A stretch of DNA of 64,000 nucleotides from Tuctoria greenei. Its lineage: Eukaryota; Streptophyta; Magnoliopsida; Poales; Poaceae. The DNA lies in contig JAYESD010000001.1 in assembly GCA_036927565.1 (NCBI GenBank), forward strand, positions 267,541,560 to 267,605,559. Direction: 5' to 3'. Below the pieces are notes generated by a model, which searched no databases, was not told the DNA's origin, and worked only from the letters and a program-made list of their open reading frames with translations. The first letter of the stretch is position 1, and each line of letters starts with the position of its first letter. A program made the translations under genes and the position numbers. Shown here piece after piece: positions 54,961 to 64,000 of this stretch.

Positions 54961-54981
54961 CCGATACGAAAACCGTATCGG
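54961..54981. promoter_or_regulatory. Perfect inverted repeat upstream of the antisense gene, element C
   Basis: CCGATACG and CGTATCGG are perfect 8-base arms around AAAAC. It lies about 300 bp before the start codon at 55277 and is conserved with one change in element B. Function is inferred only. Confidence 0.55.
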
Positions 54982-55276
54982 TTCCGCGCGCCTTGTCAGT
55001 CCGCCGCCTTTGGGTTTCCCGCCTCGTGATGACAACTGTTCGCCTGGGTAAGAGCCTCGACTTGATCGTCAGGGTGGTCCCGGGCCCTCTTGTCATCGGC
55101 TGGGTTGAATTCTTGAGTAGTATGCTTGACTCCCCTGCAGTTTCCATCCAAGCGTTGCGAGGGCTTACTTAAGAAGGAAAGCGCACCGTCGGGAGTTCTT
55201 TACGCTTTCCATCTGTTCTTGCGCTCAAACTCCCAACTCGTGCTTTGCTTCTCTTCTCTCGCCTAGCTGTGCTGCG

Positions 55277-58200
55277 ATGGAGTTGGGTCTGCGTGAGAGT
55301 CGTTTGAAGACGGAGAGCGATCTGAAGAAGGTCCGAGCCCTCATGGGGTGGTCGTCGGACTTCTTCAACCGTTCAGTCCGCGCCGGCGGGGAGCTTCCCT
55401 TTAAAAAGGAGCACTCCGGCGAAATGGTGTACTTTTCATCGTACGCCATGGTGGGGCTGATCCCACCGTTTTCTTCCTTCTTCTTGATGCTGCTGGACTT
55501 CTATGGTCTGCAGCTATACCACCTTGGCCCTCACTCCCTCCTCCTTGTGTCCATCTTTGTCCACTTCTGCGAGATGTGGGTGGGCATCCCTCCCTGCATC
55601 GAGCTCTTCCGCACCTTCTTCACCGTCCAAACCACCGGCCGAAGTGACGAGTACCTTGGCTTCTACTACTTTGTGAAGCGCAAGAAGTGCCCGTTCAAGT
55701 ACCTCCGGTCGTTCCCTTCCGGGAAGTGGGATGACTGGAAGAAAGATTGGGTAGTCGTCCGGGTGGAGGAGCACGAGCGGTTGGAGCTGCCAGACGGTCT
55801 GCCTGGCATTGACACGTCGGTGTGGAGCGAAGTTCCGGTGCTGGCGGCAGCTTTCGACCCCATCCTGTCCAGGATCCGCCAATGTGTGGAGGGAGGACTG
55901 ACTCCCCAGGCGGTGTTCTGCAACTTCCTGTCCAACAGGTGGGCACCGCTGAAGAGGAGGGAGAAGCTCGCCTGGGCCCTCAACAGCGTGATGGACGAGG
56001 ACCGGGTCGAGACCGGGTTGAAGTCCAGCATGGTGGGGAAGTCCTTGGAGTTTCACCTCAAGAAATTCCAGCACGGCATTGATGTTGACGGAGAGTACTT
56101 GACTCCGCCGCCGGCTTTCCTCCCCTTGAACGTGGAAGTTGAGTTTAGCAGGGAGCTCCGGCTGAAGATGCCCGCGCTTGACGACCTTGGCGTCGTCGAG
56201 AGAAGATCGACCGCCCGGTTGGCGATTCCCGGGTTGTCGGAAGGCGGCTCCACCCCTGTCTCTCAGCCAAGAGCTGAGGTCACCGGCAAGGGCAAGGAGT
56301 TGGCGGAAGAGCCGGAGAACCGGAAGAGGAAGCTGCGACATGCTGACGGAAGGTCCGTCGGGCTTGCTACTTCCCCGCCAGTTCCCCGTCCTCAGGAAGG
56401 AAGATCCTCCGCCGCTGTAGCGTCTGTCCCCGTGGTGGGGTCTTTTCGGAGCGCTACTGTTCCGGCGGTGGGATCCTCCCGGAGTGCGGCTGTCCCCGTG
56501 ATGGGTCCCTCCGGAGGTGCCAGCTCCGGACAGGCGACTCCAGTTCGAGAAGCGGTGAGGGCCTCCAGGTCTAGGAGTTCCTCCCGGTCAAGGAGAGCTC
56601 CGACCCGGGAAACGCCCGCGGCTACGGCAAGTCCTGGGAGTCCTCCCGGAGCTCCTACACCGACCGTGGCCAGCCCGGAACGTCCGGGAAAGAGGTTCCG
56701 CGCAAGCTGGTGCGTGAGCCTCCCAAGGTAATTTTTCTTGCTTACCTCAATTAACTTTTAATTATAGCATCTGTTTGCTCAATTTCTTCATTCTTCATCT
56801 ACAGCGTTCCCAAGAAGGGGAGTGAAGCTCCGCCCTCAGCCACAGTGTCTGAGGCTGCGAGGGCTTCTGCTCCAGCCCCGGTGCCGCCCCAGGCGGAGGC
56901 TGCGACAGCTCCGGCGCCGGCTGTCGTGGTCATGGACCTCGACTCGTCTCCAGAAGTTCCCGTGGTAGCGCCGGACCACGGGATTGAAGATGCGCCAGCG
57001 GCACCCGCTCCGGAGGTTGAAGCTCCGGGCCCCTGTGCTGCAGAAGTAGATGCTCCGGCTGTCGAGCCGGAGGAAGTAGCGGTCCCAGCTTCAGAGCCGG
57101 AAAGTGCTGAAGCCCCGGCGGTTGAGCCGGAGGTAGCTGAAGCCCCGGCGTGCGAGCCGGAAGTTGAAGTGGTTCCGGCAGATGAGCCGGTTACTTCCGA
57201 AGGTCCGGTCGCAGAGCCGGTAGCTATTGGAGCGCCGGCTGCAAAGCCGGTGATTGTGGAGGCGCCGGCTGCAGAGCCAGTGGTCGAAGAGGCGAGGGAG
57301 CTTGAGCCTCCCTCAGAAGAAGCGTCCCGGCCGGAGCTAGTGGAGGCGACGACGTCGATGGTACCCGTGGCGGAGCCAGAGTGCCTGAACGAAGTTGCCG
57401 GCCCCCAGCCTGAGGGGGCGAATGAAGATTTGGTGGCGGGACCTTCTTCGGTGGCGACTGAGGCCATCCCGGAGGAGTGCCCTAGTGCCTTGGAAGCTTG
57501 GGGTTCCGCTCTCGTAGAGTGGTACCCAATTTTTGTAAATGAAGATCCGCTGGAACCAGCGGAGGAGACCCCAGAAGGTCCGGAGCCCATCTCGCTGTCG
57601 ATGTCCATCGACAACGCTTGCTCCAGTCTACGCCAAGTCCAACTAGCCTTCTTCCACGACAGCAAGGTTCTTGAAGAGGAGCGCCAAACCCTTAGGAGGT
57701 GGCGTAATCGACTCCAATTCGAGACCAAGCTGGCGCAGTCGAGGATTGCTGAGGACAAGGAATGGATCAGGCGGGAGAAGGTCCGCCTGGAGCTCTGGGG
57801 TGAGATGCTGGACGAGAGGGAGAGCATGACTCACAACCTCGACGCCCAATCCCGGGAGTACCATGACCAAGCTAAGGCTGCTAACGATGCGGCCAACGCT
57901 CGGTTTGATCAACTCGAGGCCATCAGTACCGCACTCATCAAGCGCCGAGAGGCACTTGAGGGAAGGGAAAAGCGGCTCGAGGATGAGGAGCAAAAACTCC
58001 TGGAGCTACGGGATGACGTCTTGCGACGTGAAGAAGAGCTCGCCGAGAAGACAGCTCTGGCGGACAAGGGTATCGAGGAGCGCAATAAAAAATTGGAAGA
58101 GCGCTGCCTCGAGGAAGAGGAGAAGACCTGGGTGCGGGGGCAGGAACTCTACGAGTACGAGTGTGCCCTCGTCGCCCGGGAGAAGAAAATAGAGGCTAGG

Positions 58201-58746
58201 GAGAAAGACCTGGTCGACCGCCGGAACAAGATCCACCTCCGGGAGGAGGAGCTCGGAAGACTTGAAAAGCGGGTTGCTGCGAAGATTCAGCAAAACGCCA
58301 AAGAAGTCGAGTGTCTTTCCCGCGAGAATTCGGAGCTGGCGGCGGCCCGGAGGTCCCTGGAAGAGATGAAGGGCCTGAGGAAGACGGACTCCCTGCAAAT
58401 TTGGGAGTTCCTGAGCAAGGCCAATGATGCACTGGCGCCAATGGGTTTCAGCCCCGTGCTCCCAGATGATCCGGAGCCGGAGCCGGACCTTGCGTTGCAA
58501 GCGTTGAGCGCTGCGGGCAGCAAGCTCTCCAAGGTGGGCGACGTCATCGCGGACCAGCTGGAGGTCGAGGGGCAATCCCTGGCTAGGAACGTCACAGAGT
58601 ATGTGTTGACGTGTTACACTAGCCGGAACCCTCGATTCTCTCTGGACCCGGTGCTTGAAGGCCCCGTCGAAGGAGAAGGCGAAGCTACCCGAGCCAGCGT
58701 GTCGGAGGTCGCCCAGAAGGTCGCTGAGTTCTTCCATAGGGTCTAG
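55277..58746 (+). CDS. Antisense gene of Tat element C, two exons, 1130 residues
   Basis: Exon 1 is 55277-56727 and exon 2 is 56805-58746; the 77-bp intron has GT-AG ends and splicing keeps the frame. Residues about 1-200 (FKKEHSGEMVYFSSYAMVG, LLDFYGLQLYHLGPHSLLL, CEMWVGIPP) resemble the plant family 'putative gypsy type transposon' (PF04195, by recall). Residues 380-480 are Ser/Arg/Pro-rich (SRSRSSSRSRRAPTR). About 547-657 are Glu/Pro/Ala repeats. About 750-1015 form a long charged coiled coil, and the last 100 residues are conserved with B. It is convergent with pol. Tat elements are known to have antisense ORFs here, but their role is unknown. Confidence 0.85.
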
Positions 58747-60002
58747 GACTATCTTTCTTAGCCTTTATTTGTATCTTCTCTTCTTCCTCAATTTTGTAAT
58801 CCCTTGTCTCCAGATGTAATCTCCGGTCTTCTGATGAAATGAAATCCCCAATTTTTCGTGAATTTCATTTTTTGTCTTCAACATCTTTGTCTTCACTTGG
58901 CCCCCTGGTAGATGTGCACAATTTGATTGTGGACATGTACCAAAAGGATGTTGAGTTTTGTTGAAGACAAATTTGCTTCTAACTAGTATAGTTTAGGTCC
59001 GAAGTTTTCGATAGTGAAGGTCCCTTGAAGTCGTCGGAGCTTAGAAGCTCCGGCACTGTCCATCGTCGGAGCTTAGTAGCTCCGGCAACAGCCTCTACCA
59101 ACATGTTGAGCGTTGATAGTTAATACTTCAAGGTGTCGGAGCTTAGTAGCTCCGGCAATGACCCTTGCCACGCCTGGCTTGCTGGCAACAAACTCTAGTG
59201 ATAGAGTCTTCTCACCATCTTTAAGTTAACGCCGGTGGGAGTCGGAGCTTGGTTAACTCCGATTTTTCTCCATCAATATTGGGTTTATTTTTCCTGCACA
59301 CTTAAGCCAAGAAAAACAGTAAAATTCGTTCCTTATCTATAACTTCGTCGCGGCTTACGGTTCTCAAGAGAATTTCAAGTTGAACACGATTTTTAGTATA
59401 ATTGGATGAATTGTCTTTTCTTTTAGATCCAATTGTCCATGGACCCACCTTACTTTGGCCTGCCGGGATGTAGGTAGAGTGGCGTACTTAGGGTGCTTGA
59501 CCAGGCTAAGTCGATAGCGCACTCCGGCCCTAGAATGGCTTGGCGGCTTTCAGGCGAGTTGGCCACAGATGATATTTAAATCTAAAAAATCCGACAATTC
59601 AACTCGAATCATACGTAAATCGGTCTAACTAGAATTTCTTAAGAATTGCACGTTTCTGTTATAGACAAGAAAGAGAAAAATAAAAATGTCGAGCCTTATG
59701 CAAAAATGAATGCACGTGGAGTCTATTTCACATGAAGATGTCTTTCATTATAGGTCCGGGGTACAGGGGAAACGAGTACACTCTTAGGGTACGGAACCAG
59801 GCTAAGTGTGTTCGGTTTCTCGTTTAACCCAGGGTAGTTAGCTACACTTCTAGTCCGGAGACTGTATCAAGTGTTGCATGAGCTTTCCAAACCTTTCGGG
59901 AAAGGTCCGGCTGCTCTCCCGGAGGAACTACCCGACTCTGTACAATGACTCTATAACATACACTTCAAGTTACTTAAGACTCACCTCCGTGGAATTAAGT
60001 GT
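58747..60002. other. Non-coding region between the antisense gene and integrase, element C
   Basis: It holds possible polyadenylation signals for the antisense gene (AATGAAATGAAAT near 58836). At 59025-59270 the palindrome GGAGCTTAGTAGCTCC, in longer form GTCGGAGCTTAGTAGCTCCGGC, recurs at least three times (about 59032, 59064, 59126) with a fourth variant near 59240. The 71-bp repeats of element B occupy the corresponding place. Confidence 0.75.
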
Positions 60003-61806
60003 AGAACTTACGGAGGTGCTCGATGTTCCAAGGATTTGGGAGAGGTGTCCCATCCTCGGTAGCCAAGCGAACGCTTCCGGGACGGGATACTTTGATCACT
60101 CAGAAGGGTCCTTCCCAGCCGGGGGAGAGTTTGTTTTGCCCTTCTCTGGATAGTATTCTCCGTAGCACCAGATCGCCTTCCTCGAGCTGTCGGTTGTGTA
60201 CATGCCGCTGATGATAGCGCCGTAGAGCTTGGCGGTATCGGGCATTCCGAACAGCTGCTTGGCACCTTCCCTCCTCGAGGAGGTCTAGGTCTTCACGCCG
60301 GAGCTGGTCCTGCGCGGCTTCGTCGAAGGTCCGGACTCGGAGGGAACCCAAGGTGATTTCCGGAGGAAGGATCGCTTCAGCTCCGTACACCAGGAAGAAG
60401 GGTGTTTCTCCGGTTGCCCGACTTGGAGAAGTCCTGTTAGCCCATAGAGTGGGCGGAAGCTCTTCGATCCAATTAGCTCCGTGCTTTTTCAAACGCTCAT
60501 AAGTGCGCGTTTTGAGTCCTTTAAGGATCTCTGCGTTTGCTCTCTCGGCTTGTCCATTGCTGGCAGGATGAGCTACGGAAGCGTAGCAAACTTGTATGCC
60601 GAGGTCTTCGCAATATCCTTGAAATGCGGAGCTTGTGAACTGAGTCCCATTATCAGTGATGATCTTATTTGGGACCCCGAATCTGCTCACGATAGATTGT
60701 AAAAAATTGATTGCAGATTGTTTGTTGATCGTCACAACAGGAGTAGCTTCCGGCCACTTGGTGAACTTGTCGATGGCGACGTACAGGAACTTGTAACCTC
60801 CGACGGCTCTTGGGAAGGGTCCCAAGATGTCCATCCCCCACACAGCGAAAGGCCATGTAGGAGGTATCATTTGTAAGGACTGAGCAGGTGTATGAATTTG
60901 CTTTGCATGAAATTGGCATGCTTTGCATTTCTTCACTAGCTCAGTAGCATCCTGGAGCGCTGTAGGCCAGTAGAAGCCGTGCCGAAAGGCTTTTCCAACC
61001 AGCGTGCGGGAAGATGCGTGGTTCCCACACTCGCCTCCATGGATTTCTGCGAGGAGTTCGCAGCCTTCTTCCCTTGTGATGCACCGCATTAGGATGCCGT
61101 TGGCACCGCGCCGGTAGAGATCCCCTTCTACCAACGTGTATCTTTTAGCCAATCTGACTACCCGGTCAGCGGATACATCATCTTCAGGAAGGATGTTGTC
61201 TTTCAAGTAGTTCCGGATCTCTGAGATCCATGCATCGGAACTGACTTGAGCATTTGAGTCTTGCGTGCTGGGTTGCTCGGAGCTTCCGGCAGCACCTACG
61301 ACCCTTGATGGCTGCCATGGTAACAGGGCCATCGGGACCGTCAGCTTCGGGATGCTGATCTCGCCCCCTTCGTTCAGTTCGGCAGGCTGAACTGTGGGTT
61401 TTGACAACCTCCGGACAAAGGTTCCGTCTGGAGCCGGAGCTCCGGTTGACGCCTTGGTCGAGAGTTCGTCAGCTTCAACGTTGTGAGCACGCTGAACATG
61501 GTGAAGGTTTAGGACTTTGAAGTCCTTCTGAAGCCTCTGGACTTCAAGGAGGTAAGCAGCCAGCTGGAGATTATTGCAGGAGCATTCACCCTTCACCTGT
61601 TTGATGACAAGTTGTGAATATCCTTTGACCAGCAACTGCTTGACACCATATGATAGTGCCACCTTTAATCCATAGATGAGTGCTTCGTACTTCGCCATGT
61701 TGTTGGTTGCCTTAAAGTCAAGGTGCACCATGTATTTCACCTTCTCCCCGGTTGGTGCGAGGAGAAGGATTCCAGCTCCGGCTCCCTGGTAGACTGTTCT
61801 CTTCAA
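60003..61806 (-). pseudogene. Archaeal-type RNase H and integrase of element C, one premature stop
   Basis: A 568-codon frame (61806-60100) begins at a deletion junction, then GILLLAPTGEKVKYMVHLDF, NNMAKYEALIYGLKVAL (RNase H), the zinc finger HGGECGNHASSRTL and CKACQFHAKQIH, and integrase with WGMDILGPFP, ITDNGTQFTS and NGQAERANAEI, so all three catalytic residues are kept. The frame ends in WEGPF and TGA, where B has CGA and continues FRVIKVSRPG; the frame is open beyond the stop for about 30 more codons (to about 60003). The C-terminal tail is thus probably lost. Confidence 0.88.
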
Positions 61807-62056
61807 GGTTTGCCAGCCATTTTGGATGGTAGACTTCTCGGATGAATCCGGCTTCGAGCAACTTCTTCACTTCTTGTCGGATGAAGTTCTGTCGCTCTAC
61901 AGATTGCTTCCGAGGTTTCTGGTGCACAGGCCGAGCGTCGGGGTAAATCTTCAGATTGTGCTCAATCACTTCCCTGGGGATCCCAGGCATTTGTGACGGT
62001 TGCCAAGCAAACACGTCAACGTTAGCCCGGAGGAAAGTGATGAGCGCGAGTTCCTA
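61807..62056 (-). pseudogene. RT N-terminal remnant of element C
   Basis: After the UAG at 62054-62056 the frame reads ELALITFLRANVDVFAWQPS, MPGIPREVIEHNLKIYPDA, VERQNFIRQEVKKLLEAGF and IREVYHPKWLAN, then shifts straight to sequence just before the second RNase H. The RT palm, including the YxDD box, and the first RNase H are absent. Confidence 0.88.
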
Positions 62057-64000
62057 TTTGTCGTTCAAGCCACCCGATATGCGGGTAGTTTGGGTGACAT
62101 CGGAACCAATTTGGACGACTTTGACGGGAATGTCGGTGTCGCCGCTTGGCTGCACACGGGGTGCAGAGGTCGAGCCTCGTTGACGAATGCTCGGAGGTTG
62201 TGGAGCTTGCTTCTGTCTGGAGTCCTCTTCTTGCGCTGTGGTGAGTGCGTGGAGTTCCTCCAGAGCAGTTACTCCGGCAGTGCGATCTCCGCGGATCCGA
62301 AGAACGCCTACTGGTGTTGGCATCTTCAACACCAGGTATCCATAATGAGCAGCAGCCATGAATTTGTACAAGGCAGGTCTACCCAAGATAGCGTTGAATG
62401 GTAAGTTGATCTGAGCAACGTCGAAGATCAACTTCTCGGTGCGATACTTCTCCCGGGTCCCGAAGGTAACGGGGAGAGTAATAGCTCCGAGTGGAGTGAT
62501 GGCCCCCGGACCTACTCCGGAGAAAGGTCGAGAGGGCTGAAGGTCCGAAGGTCGGAGCTGAAGCTTAGTGAAAGCTTCAAAGCTGATGAGGTTAAGCCCC
62601 GAACCTCCGTCTACCAGGACATGATGGAGCTGGATGTTGTTGATGGTGGGAGATACCATCAAGGGTAGCTGGCCAGCTCCGACCATGCTTTGAGGACAGT
62701 CCGAAGCATCAAAAGTGATGGGTGTGTCCATCCACTTTCGATGTGGCTCCGGTCTAGCTGTAGGAGCTACAGCAGCCATATCCCATCGCATAGTCTTGAT
62801 GACACGACGAGAGGTGATGTCCCATGATCCACCAAAGATGGTGTTCATGGTTTTTCGACGCTCGTTGTCGGAGACGTTGGAATCATCGTCGACGGAGGTG
62901 TAGACGGCTTTCAAGACCTTTTTGGGGTCCTGAAACCCTAACTCCTCTTCAGCCGGAGCTTCATCGACCTTTTGTTTTCCCTCCCTCTGTTGGAAGGGAG
63001 ACCCTTCCCGGCGCTTGTGGTAGCGCTCGGCAAGGTTTTGGACCTCCCGGCAGTCTTCCAGTCTGTGGCTGCTCGTTTTATGAATGGGGCACCACATCTT
63101 GGATTTGCCACCGTCTTCAGAAGACGGTCGAGGTCGCTTCTCGGGGCGTGGCCCCCGGCCACCAGGAGTTGCAGCGGCTGCAACGTTGGATGTGCCGGCC
63201 GACGGCTTCTTCTTGCCGTTGGTCTTCTTTTTCTTCTTGCCACTCCCGGAGGTAGCGGCTTCTTCTTTGGAGGATTTTTTATGATCCTCCAGGGCTGGTT
63301 TGGAGTGCATTTCACGGCCCTCCGCAGCTCTGGCACATTTGTCAGCCAGGCTGAAGAGCTCCGTGACGCTGGTGATCTCTTTGATCGCCAGCTTCTCCAA
63401 CATCTTCTTGTCTCGTACACCCTGTCTGAATGCCACAATGACAGAAGCGCTTGAGATAGAAGGGATTGTGTTACGTACCTGAGAGAATCTCTGGATGAAT
63501 GACCGCAAAGATTCTCCTCCTTTTTGCACGACCGCAAAAAGGTCCAGTTCAGTGCCCGGACTGGTGTATGAACTCCCGAAATTGGCGGTGAACTGACGGC
63601 ACAGCTCCTCCCAACTGTCGATAGAGTTGGGTGGAAGGCTCATAAACCAGGACCTGGCGGTCCCAGTTAAGGCCACTGGAAAGTAATTGGCCATTACGGC
63701 CTCGTTTCCTCCAGCTGCTAGAATTGCAGTGGAGTATATCTGTAGAAATTCTACGGGATTAACAGTCCCGTCGAATTTTTCCGGCAAGTGTGGCCGGAAC
63801 TTCTGTGGCCATCTAACCATGCGCACGTGCATGGCTAGGGCAGAACAGCCTCCTCCTACTCCTTCCAGAGTAGAAAGGTCTTGAGCATCTCGTCTTTCTC
63901 GAGCTCGCTCGATGTGGACACGGCCATCCTGTTGGCGGTATCGGCGATCAAGCTCCGCCCGGAGGTCATGTGTCGAAAGTCGAGATGCGGTATGAGCGCG
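62054..64000 (-). CDS. Gag-protease of element C (N-terminus outside window)
   Basis: The frame is open from the window end to a TAG at 62054. The gag core has VRWPQKFRPHLPEKFDGTVN, EFLQIYSTAILAAGG, ARSWFMSLPPNSIDSWEEL and FRQGVRDKKMLEKLA. A Lys-rich segment and CPIHKTSSHRLEDC (zinc-knuckle-like) follow, then the aspartic protease with VLVDGGSGLNLI and ILGRPALYKFMAAAHY. Gag packages RNA and protease cuts the polyprotein. The start lies at or beyond 64000; an internal Met at 63832 is not the likely start because the frame stays open upstream with conserved-looking sequence (HDLRAELDRRYRQQDGR). Confidence 0.9.
   Translation of the reverse strand, partial: RAHTASRLSTHDLRAELDRRYRQQDGRVHIERARERRDAQDLSTLEGVGGGCSALAMHVRMVRWPQKFRPHLPEKFDGTVNPVEFLQIYSTAILAAGGNEAVMANYFPVALTGTARSWFMSLPPNSIDSWEELCRQFTANFGSSYTSPGTELDLFAVVQKGGESLRSFIQRFSQVRNTIPSISSASVIVAFRQGVRDKKMLEKLAIKEITSVTELFSLADKCARAAEGREMHSKPALEDHKKSSKEEAATSGSGKKKKKTNGKKKPSAGTSNVAAAATPGGRGPRPEKRPRPSSEDGGKSKMWCPIHKTSSHRLEDCREVQNLAERYHKRREGSPFQQREGKQKVDEAPAEEELGFQDPKKVLKAVYTSVDDDSNVSDNERRKTMNTIFGGSWDITSRRVIKTMRWDMAAVAPTARPEPHRKWMDTPITFDASDCPQSMVGAGQLPLMVSPTINNIQLHHVLVDGGSGLNLISFEAFTKLQLRPSDLQPSRPFSGVGPGAITPLGAITLPVTFGTREKYRTEKLIFDVAQINLPFNAILGRPALYKFMAAAHYGYLVLKMPTPVGVLRIRGDRTAGVTALEELHALTTAQEEDSRQKQAPQPPSIRQRGSTSAPRVQPSGDTDIPVKVVQIGSDVTQTTRISGGLNDK

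Larger units (their letters stand above)
53925..64000 (-). mobile_element. Tat-lineage gypsy element C, runs off the window end
   Basis: Order on the minus strand from the right: gag-protease, UAG, RT start, archaeal-type RNase H, integrase; then a convergent plus-strand gene and the 3' LTR. It is much better preserved than B: gag-protease is open to the window end and the antisense gene has a functional-looking intron. RT and the first RNase H are deleted between 61800 and 61870. The 5' LTR lies beyond 64000, so the TSD (candidate TCGAC at 53920-53924) cannot be confirmed. Confidence 0.9.

Noticed and set aside
55514..56341. Minus-strand ORFs of 275, 243 and 342 codons at 55514-58737
   Set aside because: They are shadows of the long plus-strand antisense gene in GC-rich sequence; their composition is unlike a protein with domains.

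Overview
This window is nuclear DNA from a plant, almost certainly a grass (Poaceae): the LTR retrotransposon lineages, the grass-type DUF4283/zinc-knuckle gene and the hAT elements all fit, and there is no bacterial or organellar gene content. No intact host gene, rRNA or tRNA was found. Nearly all of it is transposable elements nested inside one another, and the boundaries below come from target-site duplications (TSDs), terminal inverted repeats, primer sites and polypurine tracts read by eye.

Layout. (1) 1-7615: minus-strand Copia element A of the SIRE/Maximus type (LTR start, polypurine tract, extra ORF, RNase H, RT, integrase, protease, gag), cut off inside gag at 7616. (2) 7616-10415 and 14656-17446: a direct duplication of about 2.8 kb. 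Each copy holds part of a hAT element, a host-gene fragment and the same solo Copia LTR with the same 5-bp TSD (CTAGT). Between the copies lies a long gypsy LTR (10416-14145). (3) 14146-19140 plus 53376-53924: one DUF4283-family host gene, now a pseudogene. It was hit by a hAT element (TSD GTCCGAAT), the solo LTR (CTAGT), a 178-bp hAT MITE (CAGGATTG) and Copia element F (19141-53375, TSD TTCAG). (4) Element F is split by a Tat-lineage gypsy element B (19884-46007) inserted in its LTR. B in turn holds a hAT element (26282-27094, TSD CTCAGTTG), a 5'-truncated chromodomain gypsy D (29530-34534) and a non-autonomous Athila-like element E (34819-42810, TSD CACAC). (5) 53925-64000: a second Tat-lineage element C, running off the window end, inserted in the 3' part of the same host gene.

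How it works together. Elements B and C share one plan. Gag-protease and pol run on the minus strand, with a UAG between protease and RT in both copies. A long antisense gene lies between integrase and the 3' LTR on the plus strand; in C it is open as two exons with a 77-bp intron (1130 residues). Both copies have lost the RT core by different deletions, so neither is autonomous. The recurring unexplained signal is short palindromes: 12-bp CGGAC-WW-GTCCG arrays occur in both Copia and Tekay-type gypsy LTRs, and each other LTR family here carries its own inverted-repeat motif.
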